Source: Colocasia esculenta (lineage: Eukaryota > Streptophyta > Magnoliopsida > Alismatales > Araceae). Taken from it: a DNA stretch of 64,000 nt. The first letter of the stretch is position 1; each line of letters opens with the position of its first letter. The stretch lies in NCBI GenBank assembly GCA_014218235.1, contig CM024763.1, forward strand, positions 87,964,244-88,028,243, given 5' to 3'. Positions 1-10,878 of the stretch are shown here, piece after piece. Position numbers and translations under genes: made by a program. The notes below the pieces were generated by a model. It saw only the letters and a list, made by a program, of their open reading frames with translations. It searched no databases and was not told where the DNA came from.

Positions 1-808
1 CTTCGCTGGATCAACTGCAACACCAACGCCGGAGATAACATGCCGAGGAAATGAACCTCGTGCAACCAAAAATCGCACTTGCTGAATTTTGCATACAACT
101 TGTGCTCACGAAGAACCTCTAACACTAACCTCAAATGTTGACGGTGGGTGGCCTCATCCGGAGAGTAGACCAACACATCGTCAATAAACACTACGACAAA
201 GCTATCTAAATAAGGCCTAAACACCCGGTTTATGAGATCCATGAACGCTGCAGGGGCGTTGGTCAATCCGAAAGGAAGGACCAAGAACTCATAATGTCCA
301 TAACGGGTTCTAAACGCCGTCTTGGACACATCCTCACTCCGAATCCTCAACTGATGATAACCAGATTGCAAGTCAATCTTAGAAAAGACTGATGCATCTC
401 GCAACTGGTCAAACAAGTCATCAAACGAGGTAAGGGATACCTGTTCTTCACAGTCACTTGGTTCAACTTCCTATAGTCAATGCACAACCTAAGTGACCCG
501 TCTTTCTTCTTGACGAATAATACAGTGCGCCCCAAGGGGAAACACTAGGGCGAATAAATCCCTTATCAAGCAACTCCTGCAACTGCCTCCTCAAATCGGC
601 TAACTCCGCAGGTGCCATCCGATATGGAGCCTTCGAGATAAGAGAGGTGCCCGGAAGCAACTCTATGGTAAACTCTATCTCTCTATCGGATGGCAATCCA
701 GACAAGTCATCAGGAAAGACATCTGGAAAATCCTGCACTACCTCAATCTCCGCAAGAGTAAGTGACTCATCAGCCTCTGGCACTAACACCACGCTGGCAA
801 GAAAAGCG
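1..808 (-). pseudogene. Element A pol fragment: reverse transcriptase (partial, broken)
   Basis: This is the reverse transcriptase part of a Ty3/Gypsy polyprotein, cut off by the left edge of the window. Read on the minus strand it shows VLFVKKKDGSLRLCIDYRKL, the NRYPLP block and a catalytic F-I-D-D motif at 188-177. It is homologous over its whole length to the RT of element D (16238-16771). The frame is lost at least once: near 430 bases are missing after the NRYPLP block, so the following region is out of frame, and the junction with the protease is also shifted near 530-560. The copy is therefore not translatable as one protein. Unlike D, the bases just after FIDD are in the normal frame here (V-L-V-Y-S). 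RNase H, integrase and the 3' LTR lie outside the window. Confidence 0.9.
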
Positions 809-1384
809 TCACAACCCTTGTTTACCATGCGCATCGCCTTCATGGCAGAGATGACCATCTTTCGCCCAATTCCTTGGCAAGGGGTGAGAGAACTCATCCT
901 CACCAGGAATGCGGAAAACAATCCTCTTCCGACGACAATCCACTAACGCATAGTGCTCCTCTAGCCAATCCAGACCAAGAATAGCATCATAGTCTTTCAT
1001 ATTTAGCAAGAAGAAACACCCATCTAGGATTCTATCCTCAATGCACACAGGTAACGACGGAATGCACTTCCTAGTCGATACCGTACCCGCAGGGGCGTGC
1101 ACAGACAAAGGGACCTCTAACTCCTCAGACTCTACGCCTGACTCTAGGGCTAACTGCCTAGCGAACCGCTCGGAAATGAACGAGTGACTAGCACCCGTAT
1201 CAAACAAAACCCGAGCGTGCACACCTAAAAGCAAAACCGTACCTTCGGTGACATGCTCCGCTTGATCGGCGTCCTCGCGAGCTAAAGCAAACACTCGAGC
1301 TGGGGCTCGAGGCCTTCCTGGTCTTCCTGTAGCTGGCGCAGCTGCCGCTACTGCTGGGGCTGGCACTCCACGCTGAGCTCCCTC
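809..1384 (-). pseudogene. Element A retroviral-type aspartic protease region
   Basis: This is the protease domain of the Gypsy polyprotein. The catalytic D-T-G lies at 1201-1193 in the context LFDTGASHSFIS, followed by the conserved DYDAILGLDWL block about 90 residues later. Upstream is a proline/alanine-rich linker from the gag zinc knuckles. The frame is open from gag exon 3 at 2008 down to 809, so gag and protease are fused here, as is usual in chromoviruses. Near 860 the frame shifts relative to the linker leading to RT. The domain order gag-PR-RT matches element D. This is a dead copy because of the downstream breaks, although the protease itself looks intact. Confidence 0.88.
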
Positions 1385-2008
1385 CTGAAGTCTTGGGCAA
1401 TCTTTGATCTTGTGGTCGCTGCTCCCGCACTTCAAGCATCTACCCGCTACCAACCAACACTCGGAACCACCGTGTGTCTTCCCGCAATGGGGACACTCTT
1501 TCTTCACACCAGGGGAACGTACAGAAGGTACCTGAGAGTTGCTGACTGTCACGGATCGCTGCGGTGTCTGGTACACCGTTTCTTCTTGTCTTGCCGCTGG
1601 AATGTCGCTGCCGGCTCTTCTGCGAAGTCTTCTTTCCTCCAGATATTGCTCCCTTTCTCCCTTCTGCCTGCAGGCAGCACTGAGGGCCTCGTCCAATGTG
1701 CGGTGGTCAAACGCCACGAGTCTCGTCCGCAGTGATGGCTTGAGTCCCATCACGAATTTCTTCGTCTTCCTGCGCTCATCCTCTACGATATGCGGTGCAT
1801 ACTTAGAAAGTTCAGAAAACCTGCCTCGTATTCCAGCACAGTCATGGAGCCTGTTCAGGGAGAGAAATTCCTGCTCCATTTTGTCCTGGATATGCTCTGG
1901 GACGAACTTGGCTCGAAAGAGCCTCACGAACGCGTCCCACGCCACGTCTACTGCTCCGTCCTCAAAGCGTGTACGTAGTAGGGAGGACCACCATACATCC
2001 GCTCTCTC

Positions 2009-2088
2009 CTGCAATACACCTTCATAAGCACCAACTAACAAATTCTAACTTAAGTAGAACATACAAACATACAAAATTAAAAGTCTAC
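2009..2088 (-). other. Putative gag intron 2 of element A
   Basis: This 80 bp gap begins GT and ends AG on the minus strand. It splits the conserved gag block between YML and ERADVWW. Element D has a 79 bp counterpart at 14810-14888 at the same codon. The exon base before the donor is T here (G in D), which weakens the site in this copy. Confidence 0.65.
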
Positions 2089-2281
2089 ATGTAGCATGTA
2101 GGTGGCTAATGTCACCTTATCCTCATCAGGGCACCTGATGGCTCGGAAGATTTTCTCTGTCTCCCTTAACCAACTTTCATCATTAATGGATCACTCTCCC
2201 CCTTAAAAGAGGGTGGGGTCATCCTCTTGAATCGCTCCATGATGGAGGTCCACCATGGTCCTGAGCTGGTGCCTGAGCCTG

Positions 2282-2365
2282 CTACATTAAACAATAGGCA
2301 ATACACAATAAACACAATATTATGCAATTTAAATAGCAAACTACTAGTTGTTTCATTCATTCTAC
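2282..2365 (-). other. Putative gag intron 1 of element A
   Basis: This 84 bp AT-rich gap starts GTAGAAT and ends AATGTAG on the minus strand. It lies exactly between codons 71 and 72 of gag (phase 0). Read through, it gives stop codons at once. The same gap (82 bp) is at 14533-14614 in element D. Confidence 0.68.
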
Positions 2366-2744
2366 CTGGGCCTCCAACTGTTCCTGGAGTGCTGCTTGGG
2401 TATGAGCCTGCGTCTGCATGGCTTGCACCAGACCTTGCATGAATACTCCGTAATCCACAGGCGGCGGTGGGGGAAGTACAGGACCTGGCGGTGCTGGGGC
2501 CTGTTGCTCCGCCTGCTCGTCACGTCGCGGCTCGTCCTCACGGGCCGACGCTCCACCACGCCTACCTCTCGAAGCCATAGCTGTAATAAAATTTCAGCCA
2601 CTATTAGAGCTAGGTTACTAAGTTTCCTAACCATTTTCTTATCTATTTTTCACTTCTTATTAGTGTTTTCTACACATGTGGACATACTTAGCATGCAAGG
2701 AAGATGATGACTTAGGTATATTCATGTGAAATCTCAACCGGTCG

Positions 2745-2755
2745 CTCTGATACCA
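2745..2755 (-). other. Primer binding site of element A
   Basis: On the minus strand this reads TGGTATCAGAG, complementary to the 3' end of plant initiator tRNA-Met. It lies 5 bases inside the LTR end at 2761, the same spacing as in element D. Confidence 0.85.
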
Positions 2756-2760
2756 ATCTC

Positions 2761-4051
2761 TGTGACGGCCCTCATTATACCAGTACGGTTATACCAACCC
2801 ACGTCGGTTTATAGCAAGCGTCATCACAGTGGGACATTTACCCAAACGATACAAACAGTTGAGATACACACGAATATACGAACAGAGTAGCGGAAGTAAA
2901 AAGAACTATTGTCTTTTTCATTCATCATCCACATTGACATACATGAAGTTGCAATAACATTAAGAACTTAAAAGTTCACATAATTAAATTGCTGAAAATT
3001 AAGTACACAATGTCCACACTTATACATTTTCTCATGATTTCTAGTACAATGTCACTTTTACATACTATGAAAACACAAAAGGGGGTACACTGCTCCAACA
3101 ATCTAAACTCCGCGCTCGGAGTCCGTCTCTACCGTCTCCTCCACGAGAGTCTCGTCACCGTCTATACCTGTACGCCGAAGCAAGAAGTGAGTCTTAAAGA
3201 CTCAGCAAGCAACACTACTCATAACATACACGTAAAGTCATAGCGGTTTCTACATGCACATTCACAAATTTTAACATATGGCATGCTAGTCATTTAAAAG
3301 TTGCAACCTATCATGAAAATTCTACAATTTAATACATGGATCATGCTTTCAGATTTCTAAGAATAAAACTTACCTATCACATGCTCTCTATTCAATTTAC
3401 TCGTGAAATTTTGCCTTTAAAGAGCCAAGACATAAGAGCTACCAACATGAACATTGTGCATATATGAAGGGAAAACACAACTAGCATGGATTTTACATGT
3501 TCTTAAGCACATACATAGACATTTTCACATGCTTTAAGTTGCTGGTTTCACATGGTTTAATGGCTGTAAACCTACACATGAGAGCTACAAGGTTGTTTAA
3601 AACATACCATGTGAACAACCAATCATGCTATTTTGTACACGTGCTCATCAATTATCCCTAACATGGATTCTAGACATTTTCGCACATCTAAACATGATGA
3701 TAACAACATGAAACTACTGATTACATGGTTTCAGATTTGTCTCACATGGATTTCAATGTCATATTCTACATTTTTAGTTTCACATTTTCTTTACACAAGT
3801 TTCCAATTCACATGGTTGCACTTTGCACATACACATTTCACATTGTTCACTTACACATTAACACATGAACACATACACATTACACATTACACATTCACAT
3901 TTTAGGTGCCGTGACACATAGTCCAAACCACCAAAGAAGGACATATACACATCACATTACACATAGACGCCATCTAGGCATTACAATGGTGACTCTTGGA
4001 CTGCGCAGACCGGGAGAACAAGTCTCCAGCCTAACCAGTGGTACTTGTCAA
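2761..4051 (-). repeat. Element A 5' LTR, segment 1 (PBS-proximal part)
   Basis: This is the first of three pieces of the LTR belonging to the interior at 1-2760. It begins TGTGACGGCC, the reverse complement of the family's ...CA end, next to the PBS. It is cut at 4051, where solo LTR B is inserted. The 5 bases GTCAA at 4047-4051 are repeated at 10346-10350 as B's target duplication. It contains the LTR-internal stem GAGTC...GACTC (3189-3203) and the region rich in ACATG/TTACACAT words. Confidence 0.93.
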
Positions 4052-6435
4052 TGTGACGGCCCTCATTATACCGGTACGGTTATACCAACCCACGTCGGTA
4101 TAAAAAGTGCTGCCACAGTGGAACATTACCCAAACGATACATACAGCTGAGATACACGCGAATATACAACAGAGTAGCGGAAGTAAAAGAGACTATCTCC
4201 ATTCATTCATCATCCACATTAACCATACATAAATTTTCACAATTAAAAATGAGAACTAAGAGCTCACATAATTTAATTGCTGAAATAGGATTACAAAATG
4301 TCCACATAATATATTCCTCTCATGATAATTCTAATACAATGTTCCAAATACATACTATGAAGTACACAAATCACAAAGAAGCTCCACAACTAGCTAGTCT
4401 CCGCGCTCGGAGTCCGTCTCCACCGTCTCCTCACGGTGTCGTGTCACCAACTATACCTGTACGCCGAAGCAAGGAGTGAGTCCAAGGACTCTGCAAGCAA
4501 CACTACTCATGATGTACACTTAGAAGTCCTAGTGGTTTCTACATGCACATTACAATTAGCAACATAGCATGCTAGTCATTTCAAGTTTTCAACCTATCAT
4601 GAACATTCTACAATTTTATACATAACTCATGCTTTCAGATTTCTAAAATAAACTTCACCTATCACATGGTTTCTATTCAATTTACTCATGAAACTTTAAT
4701 CTCTAAAGAGTCAAACATGAGAGCTATCAACATGAACAATTTACATGCATGAAAGGTAACGCAACTAGCATGGGTTTTACACATTTTTAACACATACATG
4801 AACCTTTTTACATGCTTTAGGTTGCTGATTTCACATGATTCAATGGCTATAAATCTAACATGAGGACTACAATGTTGCTTAAAACACATATCATATGAAC
4901 AATCTATCATGCTATTTGCACACATATTCATTAGTTGTCCCTAACATGGACTCTAGACATTTTTGCACACATAAACATAAGAATAATGACATGCATTTTC
5001 TGAATTCACATGGTTTCAGATTTAGTCTCACATGGGTTTCAATAACACATTTACACATCTAGAATTTCACATTTTTCTTTACACTAGTTTCCTCTTTTCA
5101 CATGGTTACACTTTACACATACACATTCACATTGTCACTTACACATTTACACATGGTCACATACACATTTCACATTACACTTTACACATTTTTAGTGCCG
5201 TGACACATAGTCCAAACCACCAAAGAAGGACATATACACATCACATTACACTAGACGCCATCTAGGCATTCCAATGGCGACTCTTGGACTGCGCAGACCG
5301 GGAGAACAAGTCTCCACCCTAACCAGTGGTACTTGTCCACCTCCAGGATTTCCCCCTAAAGCCCTTAGGGTCACTTAACACAATGAACTTTCTCAGGGGG
5401 ACTTTTCCCTGATACAGCTCCACTGCCCTCTACGGAAGCAGTGTCACATTGGCACAGTTACACATTTTCATTTTTACCGTTTTTACACTTGGTTTTACAC
5501 ATGACACTTCATCTCATTCACTTTCTCACTCACATGAATACCTCTGTTTTTTTTTCCTAACATGGTACTACAAAACTTCAAGGTTTAATACACAGTAAAC
5601 ACACTAATCATGCTGGGTTTAAACAAAATCTAATCACACTACGATCATATGCACGAATTATCACATTTCACAAGAAAACACATAACTTTTTATTTACTGA
5701 TCCAAATGATCCGAAATTTTAACCACATGCTGTTTTTGGGTTCTAGATGATACCCTCAATTTTTCAGATTTTTTCTGAGCTAAATAGAATTTACAGAAAA
5801 TAAAACGCCTAGTTAGCATGCTATTAACAACTTAAATTAACATGGTCTAACACATTTTTCAAATTGGCCACTTGATGTTTACACATAAGCTATTCACATA
5901 TGCATGAACTGAGAACACAAAATTTCCCTAATTCATACATCTATGGATTGAGCCCTACAAATCATTCTTGCATGCTTTTATTTTACTGAACCAAATATAT
6001 TCGCAAATTACACAAGCATGGATAAATTACCAAAAGTTGCAAACATATATGCTACCCACTGATCTTCATGATTAGGCTAAACCATGGCATTCATACACAT
6101 TCTAATCAGGAAAACTAAATTTGTAAAATCAACACCTCATGCTCACAAGTTTAAGGAACACCATTTTCCCACATCCACCAACACACACCATTCATCCACA
6201 CACCAAACACAATATACATAGAGTATAAGGTCTACCATATATCCTCATCACGTAAAACATACCGAAATTAATGTATAAAAGGGACAGAACAGCTCACTGT
6301 TCTGTTCAGAAGAACTTGGCGGCGGCCTCTGGCCGCTAACTCAGAGTCAGCGGCATGGTCGATGGACGCCAAGCATAAACTGGACGTCCAGGGACCTTGC
6401 CGTCTAACCAGGTCTGTGCAGAAACACAGACCCGG
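4052..6435 (-). mobile_element. Solo LTR B of the Tekay-like family, left part
   Basis: This is a solo LTR in minus orientation, starting TGTGACGGCC directly after GTCAA. It is interrupted at 6435 by solo LTR C and resumes at 9455. The two parts sum to 3275 bp, the normal LTR length of this family. No PBS or coding region is attached, so it is a recombination product (solo LTR). The TSD GTCAA at 4047-4051 and 10346-10350 is exact. Confidence 0.93.
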
Positions 6436-9400
6436 TGTAAGGCCTCGAATTTTATCCTTATTATTTTATTGTGTGCAATTTTATGCTTGTGTATGTATAT
6501 GCATTATCGTGTAAGTATTATGTATACATTATCTTGGTGTACTTATGAATGTATGTATAAACTTAGTTGTATGTATATATCGATTGATTTCGTGACATAG
6601 TGAGTGTGTGCATTACACCCTATGTATGCATGCATGAACTTAGGAGAAATTAGGGTTTTGCATGGTTTTGGGTTCTGGCCGAAGGATTAGTCGACGTCAA
6701 CATGAATGGACGTTCACTTATTGTTAACGTCCATATAGGTGGACGTCGATTATTCAGTCGACGGCCATATCGGTGGACGTCTATATCCTGACAGACCAGT
6801 CTGCAGCAGCATGGTGTGCCATGCCTTGATGAGAGATACCAACCACTCCCCAACGGCTCCTTGGCCTCCAACCGACCTCTTGCGTGGGGTGAGAGGGTCC
6901 TCTCTTAAGAGAGCCCTTGTTGCAACCCCAAAGAGCTCTCTGGCTCTTTGCAAGGAGAAAAACAAAAACCCTAGAACCTGTGAGAAAACTTGGAGTTTGG
7001 AGGCTTTGATCCGGCGATCCAAGGCTTCACCTGGAGATCTACTTCGACAAGGAGGGAGACAACACATCCGGCTACACATCCCCGACCCTGGATTGCAGAG
7101 GGGCATCACAGAGGCCGGAGTGGAGACATCTTGGAGGCTTCTTGGGACTGCCCAAGGAGAGCTTCTCCAACCATTTTGATCCTTTAGGAGTTTTTCCAAA
7201 GGCAAGTAACCCTTTCACCTTGTCCATGTATGTGTCTAGGAGGTTTCTATCATTTTTATGGATTTTCCCGTGTCCTGGATCCCCTACATTCACCATTCTT
7301 TAGAGCTCGGACTGTGTTTTACACAGGTCCGAACTCGACGTCCAGATCTATTGCCGTTGAGATCTTGAGTCAGCGGCCAACGATGTTGCCGCCACTCTTG
7401 TAACGTCCATAGTATGCCGTTGAGTTCTTCTTGACAGAACAGTGAACTGTTCTGCCCTATATCTTTAAATTCTGGATTTCGCATGAGGATATAATGTAAA
7501 TTTTATATGTTATGTAAAATAGATAATGTGATGTGTGTGAAATTTCCTGTATTTTTGTGTGGATGGAATAATTATTAGAATTATTAAAAGGCATGTGTAG
7601 GAAAGAGGTTACGCATGTTTAATTTTGTTCCCATGAATTCTGAGGAATTAAAGGCTGTGAAATTTTATGAACCATGTTTATATGTATCAGTCCATGCCCT
7701 GCAAACTTGGAAATTTTCCCATAATCATGCGAATTTTTATAATTTCTACAATGAGAATAGAAAACATGTGTAGACCTTGCGAAAATTCTAGTAAATCGTG
7801 TGTTGGGAATTAAATGGGAAAAGTTTCTTGTGCCAATATGTATGTGTGGTTCATGACTGTGCATGATTAAATCTGAAATCCATGCTATGTTCTATGTTAA
7901 CTTAATTTATGAATGGCATGAAACCAAATGTTTTAATTTCTATAAATACATGTGAATTCAGAAAAATCCGAAAATTTTTATGTGTGTTCTTACAACCGAA
8001 AACAGCATGTGGTTAAATTTTCAGGAAAATTGGATAATAGTAGCCTACACTATGAGATTTCCATGTGAAAATGAGTTATAAATACATGTACCATGATTAA
8101 GGTTAAATGAGGTGTATTACAATTAATCATGAGAGCTACTAAATGCTTGATTCTGTTATTAGTGGCATCATGTTAGGGAAGAACAGAACCATGTGCATAA
8201 ATAAGAAAGTGTGAATATCATATGTAAAACGTGTGTAATCGGAATGTGTAATGTGTAAAATGTGCCGTGTGTGACACTGCTTCCATAGAGGGCTGTGGAA
8301 CCGTATCATGGAAGGTCCCCATGAGAAGGTTCAATGTGTTAAGATATCCTAAGGCATTAGGATGAAATCCTGAGGTGGACAAGTACCACTGGTTAGGGTG
8401 GAGACGTGTTCTCCCGGTCTGCGCAGTGCCAAGAGTCATCACTGTATTGCCTAGGTGATGTGCTATGTGTTATGTGTATGTGATGTGTCCTTCTAGCGGT
8501 GGTTTGGACCATGTGTCACGGCAAATAAATTGTGAAATGTGAATGTGAGCATGTGTAAAATTGTATATGTGAACATGTGAATGTGAAATGTGAAATCATG
8601 TGAACTATTTATGTTAGAATGTGAACATTGTTACATGTGAAATGTTTGAAAAATGAACCATGTGAAATATGGGAATGTGTAACCATGTGAAGTGAATGTG
8701 TTAGAGTATGAGACGATAATTCATGCTATGATATTTCTAATTCCATGTAAATTGCCATCATGTTATAGTCAATTGGAAGTGTAGTTTTCATGTGATTAAA
8801 TGAGTAGAAAGCATGTGATAGGGAGTGTTATGTGAAACATCTTAAACCATGTACCATGTGTTTTGACTTTGTAGAAATACCATGATAGGTTGTCTCTTAT
8901 TGATGTTCAAGCATGCTGTATGATTGCCATGCAAATGGAAATAGTAGAACCTACTATGATGTATTCATGAATGATGTGTATGGAGTTACTTGCTGAGTCT
9001 TTTAGACTCACTCCTTGCTTCGGCGTACAGGCTTAGTTGGTGACACACTTTTGGAGGAGACCGTGGAGAGCGACTCCGAGCGTGGAGAGTAGCTTGTGGA
9101 GTTGGCGTTGTGTTCCTTTTTGTTTCATAGTATGTAAAGTGTAGCTTGTATTAGAGTTATCATTTATGTAATTGTGGACAAATTATGTATTAAATGTAGA
9201 ACTTTAATCTTGTGGACAATGTAGTTTGGTTTATTTTAAATTATGAAAGTTTAGTCCTTTAATTTGCTATATGGATCATGTATGAGAAATGTGGATGATG
9301 AATGTGACAGTTAGTCCTTTACTTCCGCGACTCTGTGTCTATATTTGTGTATATCTCAATCATGTGATAGTGTTTGGGTAATGTCCCACTGTGATAACCT

Positions 9401-9454
9401 TTACTATACCGACGTGGGTTGGTAAACCGTACCGGTATAATGAGGGTCGTCACA
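6436..9454 (+). mobile_element. Solo LTR C of the Tekay-like family
   Basis: This plus-oriented LTR begins TGTAAGGCCTCGAAT and ends GGGTCGTCACA. It is 3019 bp, about 240 bp shorter than the other copies. It sits in LTR B: B sequence ending in ...CAGACCCGG (6435) continues as CGGGCTCT at 9456, as in uninterrupted copies. The flanking 5-mers CCCGG and TCGGG match only loosely, so the target duplication has decayed. It carries the GACGTC-rich block at 6689-6790 and the GAGTC...GACTC stem near 8995-9011. It is clearly diverged from D. Confidence 0.88.
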
Positions 9455-10345
9455 TCGGGCTCTAAATCTTGGTGAATTGGAGGGTCTAGGACTCGAGGAA
9501 AAATCCTTAAAATTCACAAAACCATCCTAGACTCATAAGGGGACATCAAGGATAGGTCACTTGCCTTTCAAAAATTCTTCTAAGGGATTTAAAGGCTTGG
9601 TGAAGACCTCCTTGGGCAGTCCCAAGAAGAACCTCCCTCTAGATCGCCTTCCTCCGGATTCCTGGGTGATCTCCACGCCGAGGGGATGTCGGGGAAGCCT
9701 TCCTCGTTGGTCCAGCAACCTCCTTGCAGCAGGGGGACGCCGGATCAAGGTCCAGGGGTCGGATTTTGAGGGTTCTAAAATGGGTTTTTCTCACAGCTCA
9801 CCTAGGGTTTTTCTCTCCTCTATTTCTCCTCTTGCAATGTGAAGTGAGAAGTGGGAGAGGCCAAATTCGGGTTCAGACCTAATGAGAGCCCCTCACCCAC
9901 TCACCATACCGATTTGACAAGCTGAGAGCCGTTGGGGGACATCCCCCCAATGGAGGCCATGCCTTGCTCCCGGATTTTCTGGCTCTGCAACGCATGCAGG
10001 TCAGAGAAGTTGGCGTCCATATCGCTGGACGTCGGAGTTAGTGTTGGCGTCCAGGTTTGGACGCTGACACCAGATAAACGGCCTAGGGTTGACGCCAAGG
10101 TGGCCTTCGGCCAGAACCCTAATTATGCAGAAAACCATGCATATCAAGCATATATACATGCAATATGTATATGGTATTATATCCACACTATCATCATGTA
10201 ATATATACATTATTTATACTTAATATAAACACATGTACACGTAATTATACTAATTTAATACGTACGTAAGTATGTACATACATACACAAGCACAAATATT
10301 CACACATAAATACAAATAATGCGACGGAAAATGGAGGGCCTTACA
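9455..10345 (-). mobile_element. Solo LTR B, right part
   Basis: This continues LTR B after the insertion of C. It ends with GGAGGGCCTTACA, the reverse complement of the family's TGTAAGGCC start. The next five bases (10346-10350, GTCAA) are the target duplication, after which LTR A resumes. Confidence 0.93.
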
Positions 10346-10878
10346 GTCAACCTCCAGGATTTCCCCCTAATGCCCTTAGGGTCACTTACACATTGAACTT
10401 TCTCAGGGGGACTTTTCCCTGATACAATTCCACTGTCCTCTACGGAAGCAGTGTCACATTGGCACAGTTACACATTTACACATTTTACCGATTTTACACA
10501 TGGTCTTACACATATCACTTTTCATCCCATTCACTTTGTCACTCATGCATATCTCTATTTTCCTGACATGACACTACAGATTTCAGGAGTTTAACACACA
10601 GTAAATTCACCAATCAGGTTGGGTTTAAACGATATCTAATCACTTTACGGTGACATGCATAAATTTTTACATTTCACATGGAAAAAGTGCATAACTCCTT
10701 ATATACTGGTCCAAATGACCTGAAAATTTAACCACATGCTATTTTCGGGTTCAGATCATACCTTCAATTTTTTCTGAGCTAAATAGAATTTACAGAAAAT
10801 CAAATACCTATTTAGCATGCCATTCATAATTTAAGTTGACATGAGTTTAACACCATCATACATTTTTGCCACTTACTG
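10346..10878 (-). repeat. Element A 5' LTR, segment 2
   Basis: This is the middle piece of the interrupted LTR A. It resumes at the CCTCCAGGATTTCC block, exactly where segment 1 stopped, and ends in TACTG (10874-10878), which is duplicated at 22311-22315 around element D. Confidence 0.93.

Larger units (their letters stand above)
1385..2578 (-). pseudogene. Element A gag (three exons, broken)
   Basis: This is the gag gene of the Tekay-like element. The ATG at 2578 opens with MASRGRRGGASARE, followed by a proline-rich stretch. The frame runs 71 codons to 2366, where an 84 bp GT-AG gap (2365-2282) interrupts it. It resumes with an MERFKRM..PPSFKGE block, is interrupted again (2088-2009) inside the conserved YMLQ/ERADVWW motif, and continues as the retrotransposon gag domain. 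It ends in two knuckles, CPHCGKTHGGSEC and CLKCGSSDHKIKDC. Exon 2 has lost one base near 2175 (the codons after DPLM are shifted), so this copy cannot make full-length gag even if spliced. Element D has the same arrangement. Confidence 0.85.
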
